Part shown: positions 24,620-33,190 of the stretch, one piece after another
How positions within the stretch are numbered: position 1 is the first letter of the stretch
Layout of the letters: each line of letters begins with the position of its first letter
Source of the DNA: UBA11346 sp038060575
GTDB taxonomy: Bacteria > Planctomycetota > UBA11346
Length of the DNA stretch: 64,000 nt
Direction: 5' to 3'
Assembly (NCBI GenBank): GCA_964652775.1
Contig: CAZZAM010000013.1
Location: 22,844 to 86,843 of the forward strand
Position numbers and translations under genes: made by a program
Notes under the pieces: model-generated
What the model was told of the DNA's origin: nothing
What the model saw: the letters and a program-made list of their open reading frames with translations, nothing else
The model's database searches: none

Positions 24620-26025
24620 GGTTTGTTCTTTCCCTTGCCCTTCCCTTTGCCTTCGCCGGTTCCGCCACCCTCCCAAGCTGGCGCTGCAGTTCGGCTGTCC
24701 GTGAGCAACTTCCGCGCTTGGGCAATGATCGCCGGGTTCGCCGCCGCCACGTCCGTTTTCTCACTGGGATCCTTCGCCAGATCGAACAACTCCACCGGAC
24801 CATCCGGCGCGCTGACGAAACCGGCCTGCACCGCTTTCCAATCGCCGAAGCGAACGGCCCGACAGGTGCCCTTCTCAAAAAATTCCCAGTACAGGCTGTC
24901 GTGCCGTTTCTGTTCGGCGGCCTTGCCCAGCAGCGTGGGCAGAAAGCTGATGCCGTCGCCATCAGTCGGCGCCTTCACACCAGCCAGTGCGCAGGCGGTC
25001 GGCATCCAGTCCCAAAAAGCACACGAGAGATCGGAAGTCTGGCCGGCGGCGATGCGCCCCGGCCAGCGCACGACCAAGGGCGTGCGGATGCCGCCTTCGT
25101 AGAGATCGCGTTTGATGCCGCGCAGTCCGCCCGAGCTGTTGAAGTAGCCGAGTGGTTGACCCGATGCCGCGGGTCCGTTGTCGCTGGTGAAGGCAACCAG
25201 GGTCTTTTTGTCGAGGCCCTCCTTCTGCAGCAATTCCAGGAGGCGTCCGATATCGGCATCGAGACGCGTGATCATTCCGGCGTAGGCAGCCGCATCGATC
25301 TTCGCTTGGCCCTGGAGGTCGGCGTAACGCGTCAGGAAAGGGGCGGAGTCAGCCTCGGGAACTTGAAGCTTGGCATGGGGAACCGTCACCGTGCACAAAA
25401 TGACGAAGGGCCCATTGCGGTTCTTGCGCACAAAATCCATGGCTCCGTCCCAGATCACCGCATGCGACCACGTGCCGGCGGCTAGCTGCATCTTTTCACG
25501 ATTATGCACCAGGAACGACGGATAATAATCGTGCGCCTCAGTCTGATCGCAGTAGCCAAGGAACTCGGCGAGGCCCATCTTCGCTGGCTCGCCACTGTTG
25601 CCAGGCGCGCCGAGACCCCATTTGCCGAACATGCCGGTCGCGTAGCCGGACTGGGCAAGCAGGGCGGGCCAGGTCACGGTGCCCTCGGGCAGCGGCGTAT
25701 TGCTGGCGAAGCCATCACGCTCTGAGGACGGCTTGTTACCGCGCACCACGGCATGGCCGGTATGCAGACCGGTGAAGAGTGAGCAACGCGACGGCGCGCA
25801 CACCGTGCTTCCGGCATACGCCTGAGTGAAGCGGATTCCTTCGTTCGCCAGACGATCGATATGCGGCGTCGTGAAGCGCTTCTGGCCGTAGCAGGACACA
25901 TCGCCGTAACCGAGATCGTCGGCGACGATCAAGATGATATTGGGCCGCGACTGGGTCTCCGCCGCAGCCAAGGTTCCAACGAGGCCCAATATGACGAAGG
26001 CCAAAACCATGACGAATGTATGCAT
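24616..26025 (-). CDS. Secreted arylsulfatase-like sulfatase (CAPSR active site)
   Basis: 469 residues with a signal peptide (MHTFVMVLAFVILGLVGTLA) and the family motifs RPNIILIVADDLGYGDVSCY, VCAPSRCSLFTGLHTG (C76 is the formylglycine precursor, C-x-P-S-R) and GMFGKWGLGA. It closely resembles arylsulfatase A-like enzymes common in planctomycetes. The C-terminus ends in a Gly/Lys-rich tail (EGKGKGKGKNKP). It is the first gene of a two-gene operon with the next sulfatase (4-bp overlap) and is divergent from an IclR-family regulator at 26114, which is the obvious candidate for its control. Confidence 0.9.
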   Translation of the reverse strand: MHTFVMVLAFVILGLVGTLAAAETQSRPNIILIVADDLGYGDVSCYGQKRFTTPHIDRLANEGIRFTQAYAGSTVCAPSRCSLFTGLHTGHAVVRGNKPSSERDGFASNTPLPEGTVTWPALLAQSGYATGMFGKWGLGAPGNSGEPAKMGLAEFLGYCDQTEAHDYYPSFLVHNREKMQLAAGTWSHAVIWDGAMDFVRKNRNGPFVILCTVTVPHAKLQVPEADSAPFLTRYADLQGQAKIDAAAYAGMITRLDADIGRLLELLQKEGLDKKTLVAFTSDNGPAASGQPLGYFNSSGGLRGIKRDLYEGGIRTPLVVRWPGRIAAGQTSDLSCAFWDWMPTACALAGVKAPTDGDGISFLPTLLGKAAEQKRHDSLYWEFFEKGTCRAVRFGDWKAVQAGFVSAPDGPVELFDLAKDPSEKTDVAAANPAIIAQARKLLTDSRTAAPAWEGGGTGEGKGKGKGKNKP

Positions 26026-26113
26026 GTTGTCGTCCTGCGTGGTTACAGCGCCTGCGATCCCGGCTGGCGATCATAGGCGTGACACCATACTCCACGCAAG
26101 CACCAAGAGAACT

Positions 26114-26863
26114 ATGGAAAACGATAGTAAGCGTCCGTCTGGGGCTTCTCGCCTCATCGCGATCCTGGATGCCGTCGCGCTGGCTGGTGGTCACTTGCGC
26201 TATCGCGATGCCTCCCGCGTCCTCGCGCCAGTGAGTCCGAATACCGTGGCACGACTGCTGCATGAACTGGTAACGGCCCGCGTATTGGAACAAGACGCCA
26301 AGGGCTATCACCTCGGAGATCGTCCGATTTTCTGGGCGGTCAGCGCGTCTCCCAAAAACGATCTGCGCCTGCTCGCACGTCCAGCGCTCGTCCAGCTCAC
26401 GACTTCTCTGAAATTAACCTCCTGCCTGATCGCCTGCATGGACGGGCACATGACCATTGTTGATCGCATCGTTGCACCGACCGGTCCGCTACTCATGCCC
26501 CCTGGCCAATTCCGTCCACCAAATGGCGCGCATATCGGTGGGCCATTCTTTATGACTGCCGCCGACCTCCAAGATCCCAAACGCTGGGCGGCCAGTCTCG
26601 CAAGCGCCACCGTTGGCACCGATCCCGAGATCATGCGCCGCTTGACGCTCCAGGGACTCACGCGGGATTTCCTGGATGACGATGGGCTCATCTATCGCGG
26701 CGTCCGTCGACTCGTTACCCCGATCCGTCGCGGCGGTCGAATCGTCGCCTGCCTAGGCCTTGGCGGACGACCTCGGCGACTCGCAGATCCTGTCCTGCGC
26801 CGTCACGCTGCGCGCATGCTACGAGCTGCTGCACGCCAGATATCTCAACAACTCACTAACTAA
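26114..26863 (+). CDS. IclR-family transcriptional regulator
   Basis: 249 residues: an N-terminal winged HTH (~8-70, ASRLIAILDAVALAGGHLRY, then VSPNTVARLLHELVTARVLE) and a C-terminal effector domain (~80-245, LARPALVQLTTSLKLTSCL, CMDGHMTIVDRIV, ending in an IclR-like VACLGLGGRP segment). I chose the ATG at 26114, just ahead of the HTH; the frame is open upstream to 25934 but that part overlaps the divergent sulfatase. IclR proteins often control aromatic, uronate or sugar-acid genes. Here it lies between a sulfatase operon and the KDG/KDPG genes and could regulate either. Confidence 0.83.
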   Translation: MENDSKRPSGASRLIAILDAVALAGGHLRYRDASRVLAPVSPNTVARLLHELVTARVLEQDAKGYHLGDRPIFWAVSASPKNDLRLLARPALVQLTTSLKLTSCLIACMDGHMTIVDRIVAPTGPLLMPPGQFRPPNGAHIGGPFFMTAADLQDPKRWAASLASATVGTDPEIMRRLTLQGLTRDFLDDDGLIYRGVRRLVTPIRRGGRIVACLGLGGRPRRLADPVLRRHAARMLRAAARQISQQLTN

Positions 26864-26874
26864 CGAAGCCCGGC

Positions 26875-27894
26875 TCAGCGCTGGACGCGCCCACTGCCGT
26901 CGCCGCCGACCAACGCATCCACTTCGGCCGCTGAAACCAGGTTGAAATCGCCGACGATACTGTGCTTCAGCGCGCTCGCTGCGACGGCCCAACTGATCGC
27001 CTGTTCGCGCTTTTTACCGACCAGCAGCGCGTGAATTAATCCAGCCGCGAAGCTGTCTCCGCCACCGACGCGATCGACGACGTCGAGTTCGTACTTCGGC
27101 GCGAAAGCGTGACCTTCGCGATCGACAAGTACGCCACTCCAACCATTGCGACTGGCGCTGTGCGATTCGCGCAGCGTGATCGCGACCTGCTTCACGGCCG
27201 GGAAACGGGACAGCACTTGCGCGGCGACGTCGAGATAGCGCTCACGATCGAGATGGCCGGCAGTCACTGAGCCAGCGGTGATACCAAAAACGGATTCGCA
27301 ATCTTCTTCGTTGGCAATTGCGACATCGACGTGCTTCATCAGGCCGGTCATCACTTCGCGGGCCTTCGCTTTGCTCCAGAGCTTTTTGCGGAAATTCAGA
27401 TCCATCGACGTGGTAAGGCCAGCCGCCTTCGCTGCCGTCAACGATTCGGCGGTTGCTGCAGCGCAGGAATCGGACAACGCCGGCGTGATGCCAGTGGTGT
27501 GGAACCACGTCGCTCCGGCGAGTGCCGCCTTCCAATCGACTTGACCAGGTGCAACCTGACTAATCGCCGATCCGGCGCGATCGTAGGTCACCGTGCTGGC
27601 GCGCTGACTCGCACCGCCTTCGAGAAAGTAGATGCCGACGCGCTCGCCCTTACGCAGACAGTGGCGCACATCGACGCCTTGGCCGCGCAGCGTCTGCACG
27701 CACCAGTCGCCAACCGGATTGGCCGGAATCGCCGACACGAAGCGGGCGTCGTGACCAAAGCGCGCCAACGAAACTGCTACGTTGGCTTCGCCACCACCAA
27801 AGGTCGCTTCGAGATCGGTTGACTGACCAAGACGCAGGAAGCCCGGCGGTTTGAGCCGGAGCATGATTTCACCGAAGGTCGCTACGCTGGCCAT
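26875..27894 (-). CDS. kdgK: 2-keto-3-deoxygluconate kinase (PfkB family)
   Basis: 339 residues of the ribokinase/PfkB fold. The N-terminal block VATFGEIMLRLKPPGFLRLG with GGGEANVAVSLARFG (sugar site) is characteristic of KDG kinases. DVVDRVGGGDSFAAGLIHAL near residue 285 is the anion hole with the catalytic Asp (GGGD variant of GAGD). It phosphorylates 2-keto-3-deoxygluconate to KDPG. The divergent operon begins with KDPG aldolase, the next enzyme, so the two together complete hexuronate/deoxy-gluconate breakdown to pyruvate and glyceraldehyde-3-phosphate. Fructokinase or ribokinase is possible but less likely in this setting. Confidence 0.87.
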   Translation of the reverse strand: MASVATFGEIMLRLKPPGFLRLGQSTDLEATFGGGEANVAVSLARFGHDARFVSAIPANPVGDWCVQTLRGQGVDVRHCLRKGERVGIYFLEGGASQRASTVTYDRAGSAISQVAPGQVDWKAALAGATWFHTTGITPALSDSCAAATAESLTAAKAAGLTTSMDLNFRKKLWSKAKAREVMTGLMKHVDVAIANEEDCESVFGITAGSVTAGHLDRERYLDVAAQVLSRFPAVKQVAITLRESHSASRNGWSGVLVDREGHAFAPKYELDVVDRVGGGDSFAAGLIHALLVGKKREQAISWAVAASALKHSIVGDFNLVSAAEVDALVGGDGSGRVQR

Positions 27895-27950
27895 GTCTGC
27901 TCTCCTGGGCTATGGGTGGTTGCAGGTTCTCACCCAATCGGCAATTGTAA

Positions 27951-27969
27951 ATCATATATTATATATGAT
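27951..27969. promoter_or_regulatory. Perfect 19-bp palindrome between kdgK and the aldolase operon
   Basis: ATCATATAT-T-ATATATGAT is a perfect 9+1+9 palindrome in the 115-bp divergent region. Position, symmetry and AT-rich half-sites suggest an operator, GntR/UxuR-like in style, that could control both directions. The binding protein is not identified. Confidence 0.65.
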
Positions 27970-28009
27970 CTGATTGACCAGCAGTAAGGCCGTGATAGGA
28001 GTGCCAACA

Positions 28010-28654
28010 ATGGCTAACAACATCCTCGAACAGGTCGCCGCCGCTCGCATCGTTCCCGTCGTGGTCATTGACCGCGCCGTCGACGCCGTCCCCCTCTGCC
28101 GCGCCCTCCGCGATGGTGGGCTGGGCGTGGCCGAGATCACCTTCCGCACGCCGGCTGCACGTGAAGCCATCGCGCTGGTCGCGAAAGAGTTTCCCGAGTT
28201 CGCTCTCGGTGCAGGCACGGTGACCACGGTCGAGGAAGTCCACGCCGCCGTCGCCGCTGGTGCGCGCTTCGCCGTCGCCCCTGGTTGCAACCCGGACATC
28301 GTCCGCGCCGCACAGGCAGCTGGTCTCGCGTTCTGGCCCGGCGTCTGTACACCGAGTGATGTCGAGCGCGCCCTGTCGCTTGGTTGCGTGACGCAAAAGT
28401 TTTTTCCCGCCGTCGCTGCCGGCGGCATTCCGATGCTGAAAGCACTCCACGGTCCGTACCAGCACCGCGGCGTACGTTTCATTCCCACCGGCGGCATTGA
28501 GTCAGCCAATCTCAGCGAGTGGCTGAAGACACCGGGCGTCATCGCCGTTGGCGGAACCTGGATGGTCGCAGCGAAACTCATCAACGCCGGTGATTGGACT
28601 GGAATCACCGCGATCACCCGCACGGCCGTTCAGACGGCAAAGAGCTTAGCATGA
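28010..28654 (+). CDS. eda: 2-dehydro-3-deoxy-phosphogluconate aldolase
   Basis: 214 residues, usual length for class I KDPG/KHG aldolase. Motifs: RIVPVVVIDRAVDAVPLCRA, GGLGVAEITFRTPAA with the catalytic Glu, GAGTVTTVEEV, FAVAPGCNPDIV, and TQKFFPA with the Schiff-base Lys at K130. GVRFIPTGGIE and GGTWMV form the phosphate site. It cleaves KDPG to pyruvate and glyceraldehyde-3-phosphate. I use the ATG at 28010 with TAGGAG about 9 bases upstream; the frame from 27974 would start inside the palindrome region. The stop overlaps the next gene (ATGA), so the three genes to 31502 are one operon. Confidence 0.92.
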   Translation: MANNILEQVAAARIVPVVVIDRAVDAVPLCRALRDGGLGVAEITFRTPAAREAIALVAKEFPEFALGAGTVTTVEEVHAAVAAGARFAVAPGCNPDIVRAAQAAGLAFWPGVCTPSDVERALSLGCVTQKFFPAVAAGGIPMLKALHGPYQHRGVRFIPTGGIESANLSEWLKTPGVIAVGGTWMVAAKLINAGDWTGITAITRTAVQTAKSLA

Positions 28655-29433
28655 TTCCTGTCGCCCTGGTTACCGGAGCTTCGCGTGGACTTGGTCGCGG
28701 CGTTGCAGTTGAACTGGCTCGCGCCGGTTGGAGCGTCGGTATCAATTACGCAGGCAATCGCGCTGCCGCTGAGGAATGCGCTGAATTATGCGCAAAAGCA
28801 GCAAGGAATCCCGCGCAGCGTTTCGTGCCGTTACAGGCTGATATTGCCGACTCGAAACAACGCCAGGCGTTGGTCGATGGATGCCTGCGTGAACTCGGAC
28901 GCATTGACAGCTTGGTGAACAATGCCGGTATCGCGCCATCGGTCCGCGCCGATATCACCGAAGCCAGCGAAGAAAGTTTCGACCGCCTCGTCTCGACCAA
29001 CACCAAGGGCCCCTACTTCCTCACCCAGGCGGTTGCTCAGCACTGGTTGAAAACCAAACCGACTCCAGCGGCAAAACACCTGAGCGTTATCTTTGTGACT
29101 TCGATCAGCGTTCACACGGCGTCGGTTGCACGCGGTGACTATTGCATCTCGAAAGCGGGCGTCGCGATGGCGGCGCAGTTATGGTCAACCCGACTCGCCG
29201 CAGACGGCATTCCGGTTTACGAAGTGCGTCCAGGCATCATGAAGACCGACATGACCAGCGGCGTCAGTGCGAAGTACGATGCGCTGATCGCACAAGGATT
29301 GGTGCCGCAAGCGCGCTGGGGAACACCGGAAGACGTCGGCCTCGCAGTGTGCGCACTGGCTGGCGGCAACTTCCCGTTCTCGACCGGCGCGGTGATTGAT
29401 GTCGATGGCGGATTCCAACTGCGGAGATTGTAA
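28651..29433 (+). CDS. Short-chain dehydrogenase/reductase
   Basis: 260 residues, a classical SDR. The Rossmann motif is VTGASRGLGRG (7-17), then NNAGIAPS (90-97), Ser at 151 in VTSISVHTAS, and YCISK with Y164 and K168 as the catalytic pair. It oxidises or reduces a carbonyl with NAD(P). The start overlaps the aldolase stop by 4 bp, and the stop overlaps the next start by one base. Automated annotation would probably call it 3-oxoacyl-ACP reductase. The operon suggests instead a sugar-acid dehydrogenase, possibly KduD-like. The exact substrate is not readable. Confidence 0.85.
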   Translation: MIPVALVTGASRGLGRGVAVELARAGWSVGINYAGNRAAAEECAELCAKAARNPAQRFVPLQADIADSKQRQALVDGCLRELGRIDSLVNNAGIAPSVRADITEASEESFDRLVSTNTKGPYFLTQAVAQHWLKTKPTPAAKHLSVIFVTSISVHTASVARGDYCISKAGVAMAAQLWSTRLAADGIPVYEVRPGIMKTDMTSGVSAKYDALIAQGLVPQARWGTPEDVGLAVCALAGGNFPFSTGAVIDVDGGFQLRRL

Positions 29434-31502
29434 TGGCCCAGGTTCCGCAAGAGATCCTCGACGCGCTGACCCGGGTCGACATGCCGGCGTTGCCGCTGTC
29501 CGCGCCCGGCAGTGAACACATCGTCGTTCAGGGCGCAAATATCCCGGTTTTCCGCACTGGCGTGCTCGTCGTCGGTAGCGGTGCTGCCGGTCTGCGCGCA
29601 GCCATCGAAGCCCATCGTTCCGGTCTTGAGGTACTGATCGCGACGATGAGTCCATTCGGCGGAACGTCCGCGTGTTCAGGCTCGGATAAGCAAACGCTGC
29701 ACACTGCCGGCACCGCCAATCGCGGCGATGACTTCACGAAATTAGCACGCGATATTGGTTCGGGCGGCGCGATGGATCTCGATCAGGCCTATGTCGAAGC
29801 CGTCGGCTCCATCGGTGCATTCGCAGGTCTGCAATACCTCGGCCTGCCGTTGCCGTGCGATCGCTTCGGCGCGGTGCTGCGTTATCAAACCGATCACGAT
29901 GACGTTGGTCGTGCGACGAGTTGCGGTCCACGAACATCACGGCTGATGGTGCAGGTACTCGCAAAAGAAGCCGTTCGCCTGGGCATTCCCTTCCGCCGTC
30001 GTTGCGAAGCCGTGCGTTTGATCGTTGAGAACAGCCGCTGCGTAGGTTGCATCGCCGTTGATCGCGAGTTGGGATCCGCAGCTAATCCGCACGGCATCTG
30101 CGTGCTACTAGCCGGAGCCACGGTGTTGGCGACTGGCGGCCCTGGCGAACTCTACCGTGACAGCGTTTATCCACGTCACTGCTACGGATCGCTCGGCATG
30201 GCGATCGAAGCCGGCGTCGCGGTATGCAATCTGACCGAAAGCCAATTCGGCATCGGCACCAGGCGTCAGGAATTTCCGTGGAATCTGTCCGGCACCTACG
30301 TCCAAGTCGTCCCGCGCGTGTTCAGCATCGACGACAAAGGCAACGAGCGCGAGTTCCTCGGCGACTGGTATCAGACCACCCGCGCCATGGCGTCGAACGT
30401 GTTCCGCAAAGGCTACCAGTGGCCGTTCCATGCCTCACGCATGCTCGGATATGGCTCCAGCCTCGTCGATCTCGCGATCTATCACGAAAGTCGGCACGGC
30501 CGCACCGTCTGCTTGGATTTCACCAAGAATCCGACGGCGATTCCTGGCGGAAATCCGTTCTCGCTCAGCGATCTCGATCCCGACGCGCACAACTATCTCA
30601 CCAACAACGAAGCCTTGCTCGCGACGCCAATCGAACGCCTGCGGCAGATGAATCCGCTCGCGATCGAATTGTATCGCATGCACGGCACCGACATCACGAC
30701 CCAGCCGCTGCCATTCAACGTCAATAATCAGCACATGAACGGCGGCGTTGCGGTCGATATCTGGGGTCGTTCCAGTTTGCCCGGCCTGTATGCGGTTGGC
30801 GAAGTCGCTGGCACGCACGGCGTCACGCGTCCTGGCGGCGCGGCGCTCAATGCGGGTCAGGTGATGGGCGTGCGCGTGGCGCGCGACCTTGCCGCAAGCA
30901 ATCCGACGCGCCCACACGACACCACCTCCACTGCCGTCCAAGCGGCAGCGAACGAAGCACTCACGCTCGCGCGTGGTGCCACTGGCGGACTCGCCGCAGC
31001 AGGCGTGCGCGATGACATCCAGGCACGCATGAGCGATCACGCCGGATTTATCTGCCCAGTTGGTGAGGTCGTCGCAGCCCGAACAGCATCTACCGCACTC
31101 CGTTCACAGGCTTGGAGTCAAGGCATCGCCGTCACCACGCCTGAACGTTCCGCCGAGCCATTCCGTTGGCGTCACATGGCACTGTTGTCCGAGGCCGTCT
31201 TCGTCGCGCTGGATCACTACGTCACCTCCGGCGGCGGCAGTCGCGGCGCCCGCGCCTATTGCGACCCAACGGGAACCAAGATTCCCGAAGCCCGTGCTAT
31301 CGATTGTTCATCCTGGCGATTCCGCGAGGAACGCCCCGAACAGCGTCAACTCAAAATTCAACTGCGTTGGAACGGCAGCTCATTCCAGATCGAGCAACAA
31401 CCATTGCGCGGCATGGAAGACACCGGACGCATTTTCTTTGAGAAAAATTGGGCCGCGTATTTGACCGGGGCGATTCATGAGCCGGGGTTTGTGCATCGGT
31501 GA
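29433..31502 (+). CDS. FAD-dependent oxidoreductase (fumarate reductase flavoprotein-like)
   Basis: 689 residues. The FAD-binding dinucleotide motif is at 44-56 (VLVVGSGAAGLRAA, with GSGAAG at 48-53). SPFGGTSACSGSDKQTLHTA and the later ATVLATGGPGELYRDSVYP are typical of the succinate dehydrogenase/fumarate reductase flavoprotein group. VNNQHMNGGVAVDIWGRSS and GLYAVGEVAGTHGVTRPGG form the second FAD contact. It probably oxidises a sugar or polyol in this KDG-pathway operon, but the substrate is unknown. No signal peptide is seen. The last 21 codons (31440-31502) recur as 63-bp copies at 33038 and 34092 inside the downstream cassette array, which is unusual. Confidence 0.85.
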   Translation: MAQVPQEILDALTRVDMPALPLSAPGSEHIVVQGANIPVFRTGVLVVGSGAAGLRAAIEAHRSGLEVLIATMSPFGGTSACSGSDKQTLHTAGTANRGDDFTKLARDIGSGGAMDLDQAYVEAVGSIGAFAGLQYLGLPLPCDRFGAVLRYQTDHDDVGRATSCGPRTSRLMVQVLAKEAVRLGIPFRRRCEAVRLIVENSRCVGCIAVDRELGSAANPHGICVLLAGATVLATGGPGELYRDSVYPRHCYGSLGMAIEAGVAVCNLTESQFGIGTRRQEFPWNLSGTYVQVVPRVFSIDDKGNEREFLGDWYQTTRAMASNVFRKGYQWPFHASRMLGYGSSLVDLAIYHESRHGRTVCLDFTKNPTAIPGGNPFSLSDLDPDAHNYLTNNEALLATPIERLRQMNPLAIELYRMHGTDITTQPLPFNVNNQHMNGGVAVDIWGRSSLPGLYAVGEVAGTHGVTRPGGAALNAGQVMGVRVARDLAASNPTRPHDTTSTAVQAAANEALTLARGATGGLAAAGVRDDIQARMSDHAGFICPVGEVVAARTASTALRSQAWSQGIAVTTPERSAEPFRWRHMALLSEAVFVALDHYVTSGGGSRGARAYCDPTGTKIPEARAIDCSSWRFREERPEQRQLKIQLRWNGSSFQIEQQPLRGMEDTGRIFFEKNWAAYLTGAIHEPGFVHR

Positions 31503-31529
31503 AGTGAGCCGTTGGTTCAGCATTCCATA

Positions 31530-31610
31530 GCGTAACGACCCTAGCACAACGACCCGCGCATTGCTTGCACCATGACGCGATAGCCCGGTTCGTTGCAGCG
31601 CATATTTAGC
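31530..31610 (-). other. attC-like site 1 (cassette 1)
   Basis: Read on the minus strand, the site runs from GCTAAAT, in which the cassette-1 stop TAA lies, through ATGCGCTGCAACGAACC to GGTCGTTACGC. The first arm is clearly homologous to site 2 (CGCTGCA-CGAACC-GG). The outer boxes are degenerate relative to RYYYAAC/GTTRRRY. Confidence 0.6.
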
Positions 31611-32127
31611 CCACGATGAGAAGACCGGTGTCTGCCGGACCAACGCCGCTCATCCATAGTTTGGTTTGGGCTACCGCAGCCCTCAAAGGCTCTATAAGTT
31701 CATCCGAACTCCAGTAACTTTCTTCGGTCTCGCAATGGCGGCGAATCGACTCAGGGGTACAATCAACCTTGGAGAGCATGTCGAGCACCTTCTGTGCCGA
31801 CACATGATCGAACAACGCCATCGAAGTCGCACGGATGGACGACAACTGTTCCGTTGGTTGCTTCACGGCGAGATCAAACAGCATCGCGTGCGTATCCGAA
31901 AGAAAGAGATCGAGCTCGCAGAGCACGGATCCAGAAAACCCAAATTCATCCAACTTTCGCGCGTTTGCTTTTAGAAAATCCCAGAAGTAGTCCTTCCGTT
32001 CGGTCTTCGTAACGGGAATAAAACCCAGGGAGCGACTTTTCGTCGTGATTTGCTTTGGCGTTGCCGCGCCGATCAAATCCACCACCCGATTGCCGGGCAG
32101 CACATAGAAAGAGGCAATTTGGCTCAT
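31606..32127 (-). CDS. Cassette 1: uncharacterised 173-aa protein
   Basis: I do not recognise the family. The protein is soluble, without signal peptide or membrane segment: MSQIASFYVLPGNRVVDLIG, an FWDFLKANARKLDEFGFSGS block, then a helical C-terminal half that ends in a hydrophobic TGLLIVG. It is preceded by attC-like site 2, with only 14 bp between the site and its ATG, and its stop lies inside attC-like site 1. This is the layout of an integron cassette gene, without a promoter of its own. The small size, unknown function and position within an array of unrelated genes fit an acquired cassette. Confidence 0.7.
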   Translation of the reverse strand: MSQIASFYVLPGNRVVDLIGAATPKQITTKSRSLGFIPVTKTERKDYFWDFLKANARKLDEFGFSGSVLCELDLFLSDTHAMLFDLAVKQPTEQLSSIRATSMALFDHVSAQKVLDMLSKVDCTPESIRRHCETEESYWSSDELIEPLRAAVAQTKLWMSGVGPADTGLLIVG

Positions 32128-32141
32128 GGCATGCGATTGTG

Positions 32142-32234
32142 GACTAACGACTCAAGCTCAGCGACCCCGCCCACGAGACGCATGGATTGCAACCGGATCG
32201 CGATGGCCGGGTTCGATGCAGCGCCTGGTTAGGC
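32142..32234 (-). other. attC site 2 (93 bp, best conserved)
   Basis: Minus strand begins with R'' box GCCTAAC (32234-32228) and L'' CAGGCGCTGCATCGAACC, and ends with L' GGTCGCTGAGCTTGAGTC and R' GTTAGTC (32148-32142). This matches the standard attC plan: RYYYAAC box, imperfect arms, GTTRRRY-like box (one mismatch). The cassette-2 stop TAA lies inside the R'' box, a hallmark of integron cassettes. Confidence 0.8.
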
Positions 32235-32699
32235 AACATTGTGATGCTTCTTCCAAACAAGAACTGCTTCATAGCCTAAATCTGCTCCGACTCTACCGCA
32301 TAAAGGCCATTTGTCTTTCGTAGCGTCGCCAATCTGGTCGAAGTCCAGAGGTCCGGAGAACACCGTAGTTGGATCGACGCGGCCAATGACAGGCAGGTCT
32401 GGATGCGGCCGAGCGTCGTAGATGCCAATACAGGTTTCGCGGCGCGTGAAATACTTGCCGGGAATCAATCGGATGCCGCGATCGAACTCGACGATAGAAA
32501 GTGGAATGTCGGCAATGTCACTCCACTCGTAGTCGTGCTGGAAGACAAGAGGCGTAATTCCGATGTGGCAGAACGGGTTAAACTCCTTGGTCTTGACGCG
32601 TAAGTTAAGGACAACGGCACAACCCCAATATCCCTCCCGAGGGTGCGTCTTGATAACATCCCCGGTGGCCAGCAGCTTAGATTTGGGTTTTCGTTTCAC
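32229..32699 (-). CDS. Cassette 2: Imm26-like immunity protein
   Basis: About 156 residues from a GTG at 32699. The core KLLATGDVIKTHPREGYWGC and AVVLNLRV, then IADIPLSIVEF, resembles the Imm26 immunity-protein family, which protects against polymorphic toxins, although similarity is modest and no cognate toxin is nearby. I chose GTG because it lies 18 bp after the GTTAGGC box, like the start of cassette 3, whereas the upstream ATG at 32786 falls in the repeat and would add repeat-derived residues. The stop TAA is within attC site 2. Immunity genes are frequent cassette cargo. Confidence 0.65.
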   Translation of the reverse strand: MKRKPKSKLLATGDVIKTHPREGYWGCAVVLNLRVKTKEFNPFCHIGITPLVFQHDYEWSDIADIPLSIVEFDRGIRLIPGKYFTRRETCIGIYDARPHPDLPVIGRVDPTTVFSGPLDFDQIGDATKDKWPLCGRVGADLGYEAVLVWKKHHNVA

Positions 32700-32716
32700 G
32701 GGAGACGCGCTTAGTC

Positions 32717-33037
32717 GCCTAACTAGACTTGGCTGGCGTTTGCGCCGCAATAAAAGCAACAGGTGGCGCGGTTCACAGTTTTGCATTTACCACATCGCCA
32801 CCTCTGCACAACGCATTCCGTTCCACCATGCAATCTGCCCCAACGGGGCGGACTCATCCCAGCCCAGGTCAACGCCCTGGGAAAACAGCCACCAATTCAC
32901 ATGAGCCCTGAAGGGGCGATCGATCCGCGATGCACCGAATTGGGCCGCCCCTACAGGGCTCGTATAATTTAGAACATCAATTCCCAGGGCGTTGCCCTGG
33001 GCTGGGATTGGCCGCGCCCTTGGCGCTTACACACCGC
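32717..33037. repeat. Long repeat, copy A (~320 bp)
   Basis: Begins with a GCCTAAC box (GTTAGGC on the minus strand) and GGCGTTTGCGCCGC hairpin. It then contains paired CCCAGG-CAACGCCCTGGG and GCCCCTACAGGGCTC palindromes and ends in GGCGCTTACA. Copies B (33770-34091) and C (34698-35057) share the same order. The open frames within it are by-products of repeat structure. Confidence 0.85.
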
Positions 33038-33100
33038 GAGAATAACTGGGCGACGTATTTGACTGGGGCGATCCATCAGCAGGGGTTTGTGCATCGGTGA
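33038..33100 (+). repeat. Copy A of the oxidoreductase 3' end (63 bp)
   Basis: Reads ENNWATYLTGAIHQQGFVHR-stop, against EKNWAAYLTGAIHEPGFVHR-stop at 31440-31502. The frame and stop codon are kept and several differences are silent. No upstream part of the gene is present. Confidence 0.9.
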
Positions 33101-33126
33101 GAATGCGTTTTGAACCAGAATTTATA

Positions 33127-33190
33127 GTCTAACAACTCCAGGCTCAGCTACCGGCAAAGAGTGGCGCATGATGAGGGCGATACGTTCATT
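33127..33190 (-). other. attC-like site 3 (64 bp)
   Basis: The minus-strand end AGCTGAGCCTGGAGTTGTTAGAC parallels site 2 (GCTGAGCTTGAGTCGTTAGTC). The other end (AATGAACG) is degenerate and contains the cassette-3 stop TGA. It is shorter and less symmetric than site 2 but in the expected position. Confidence 0.6.
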
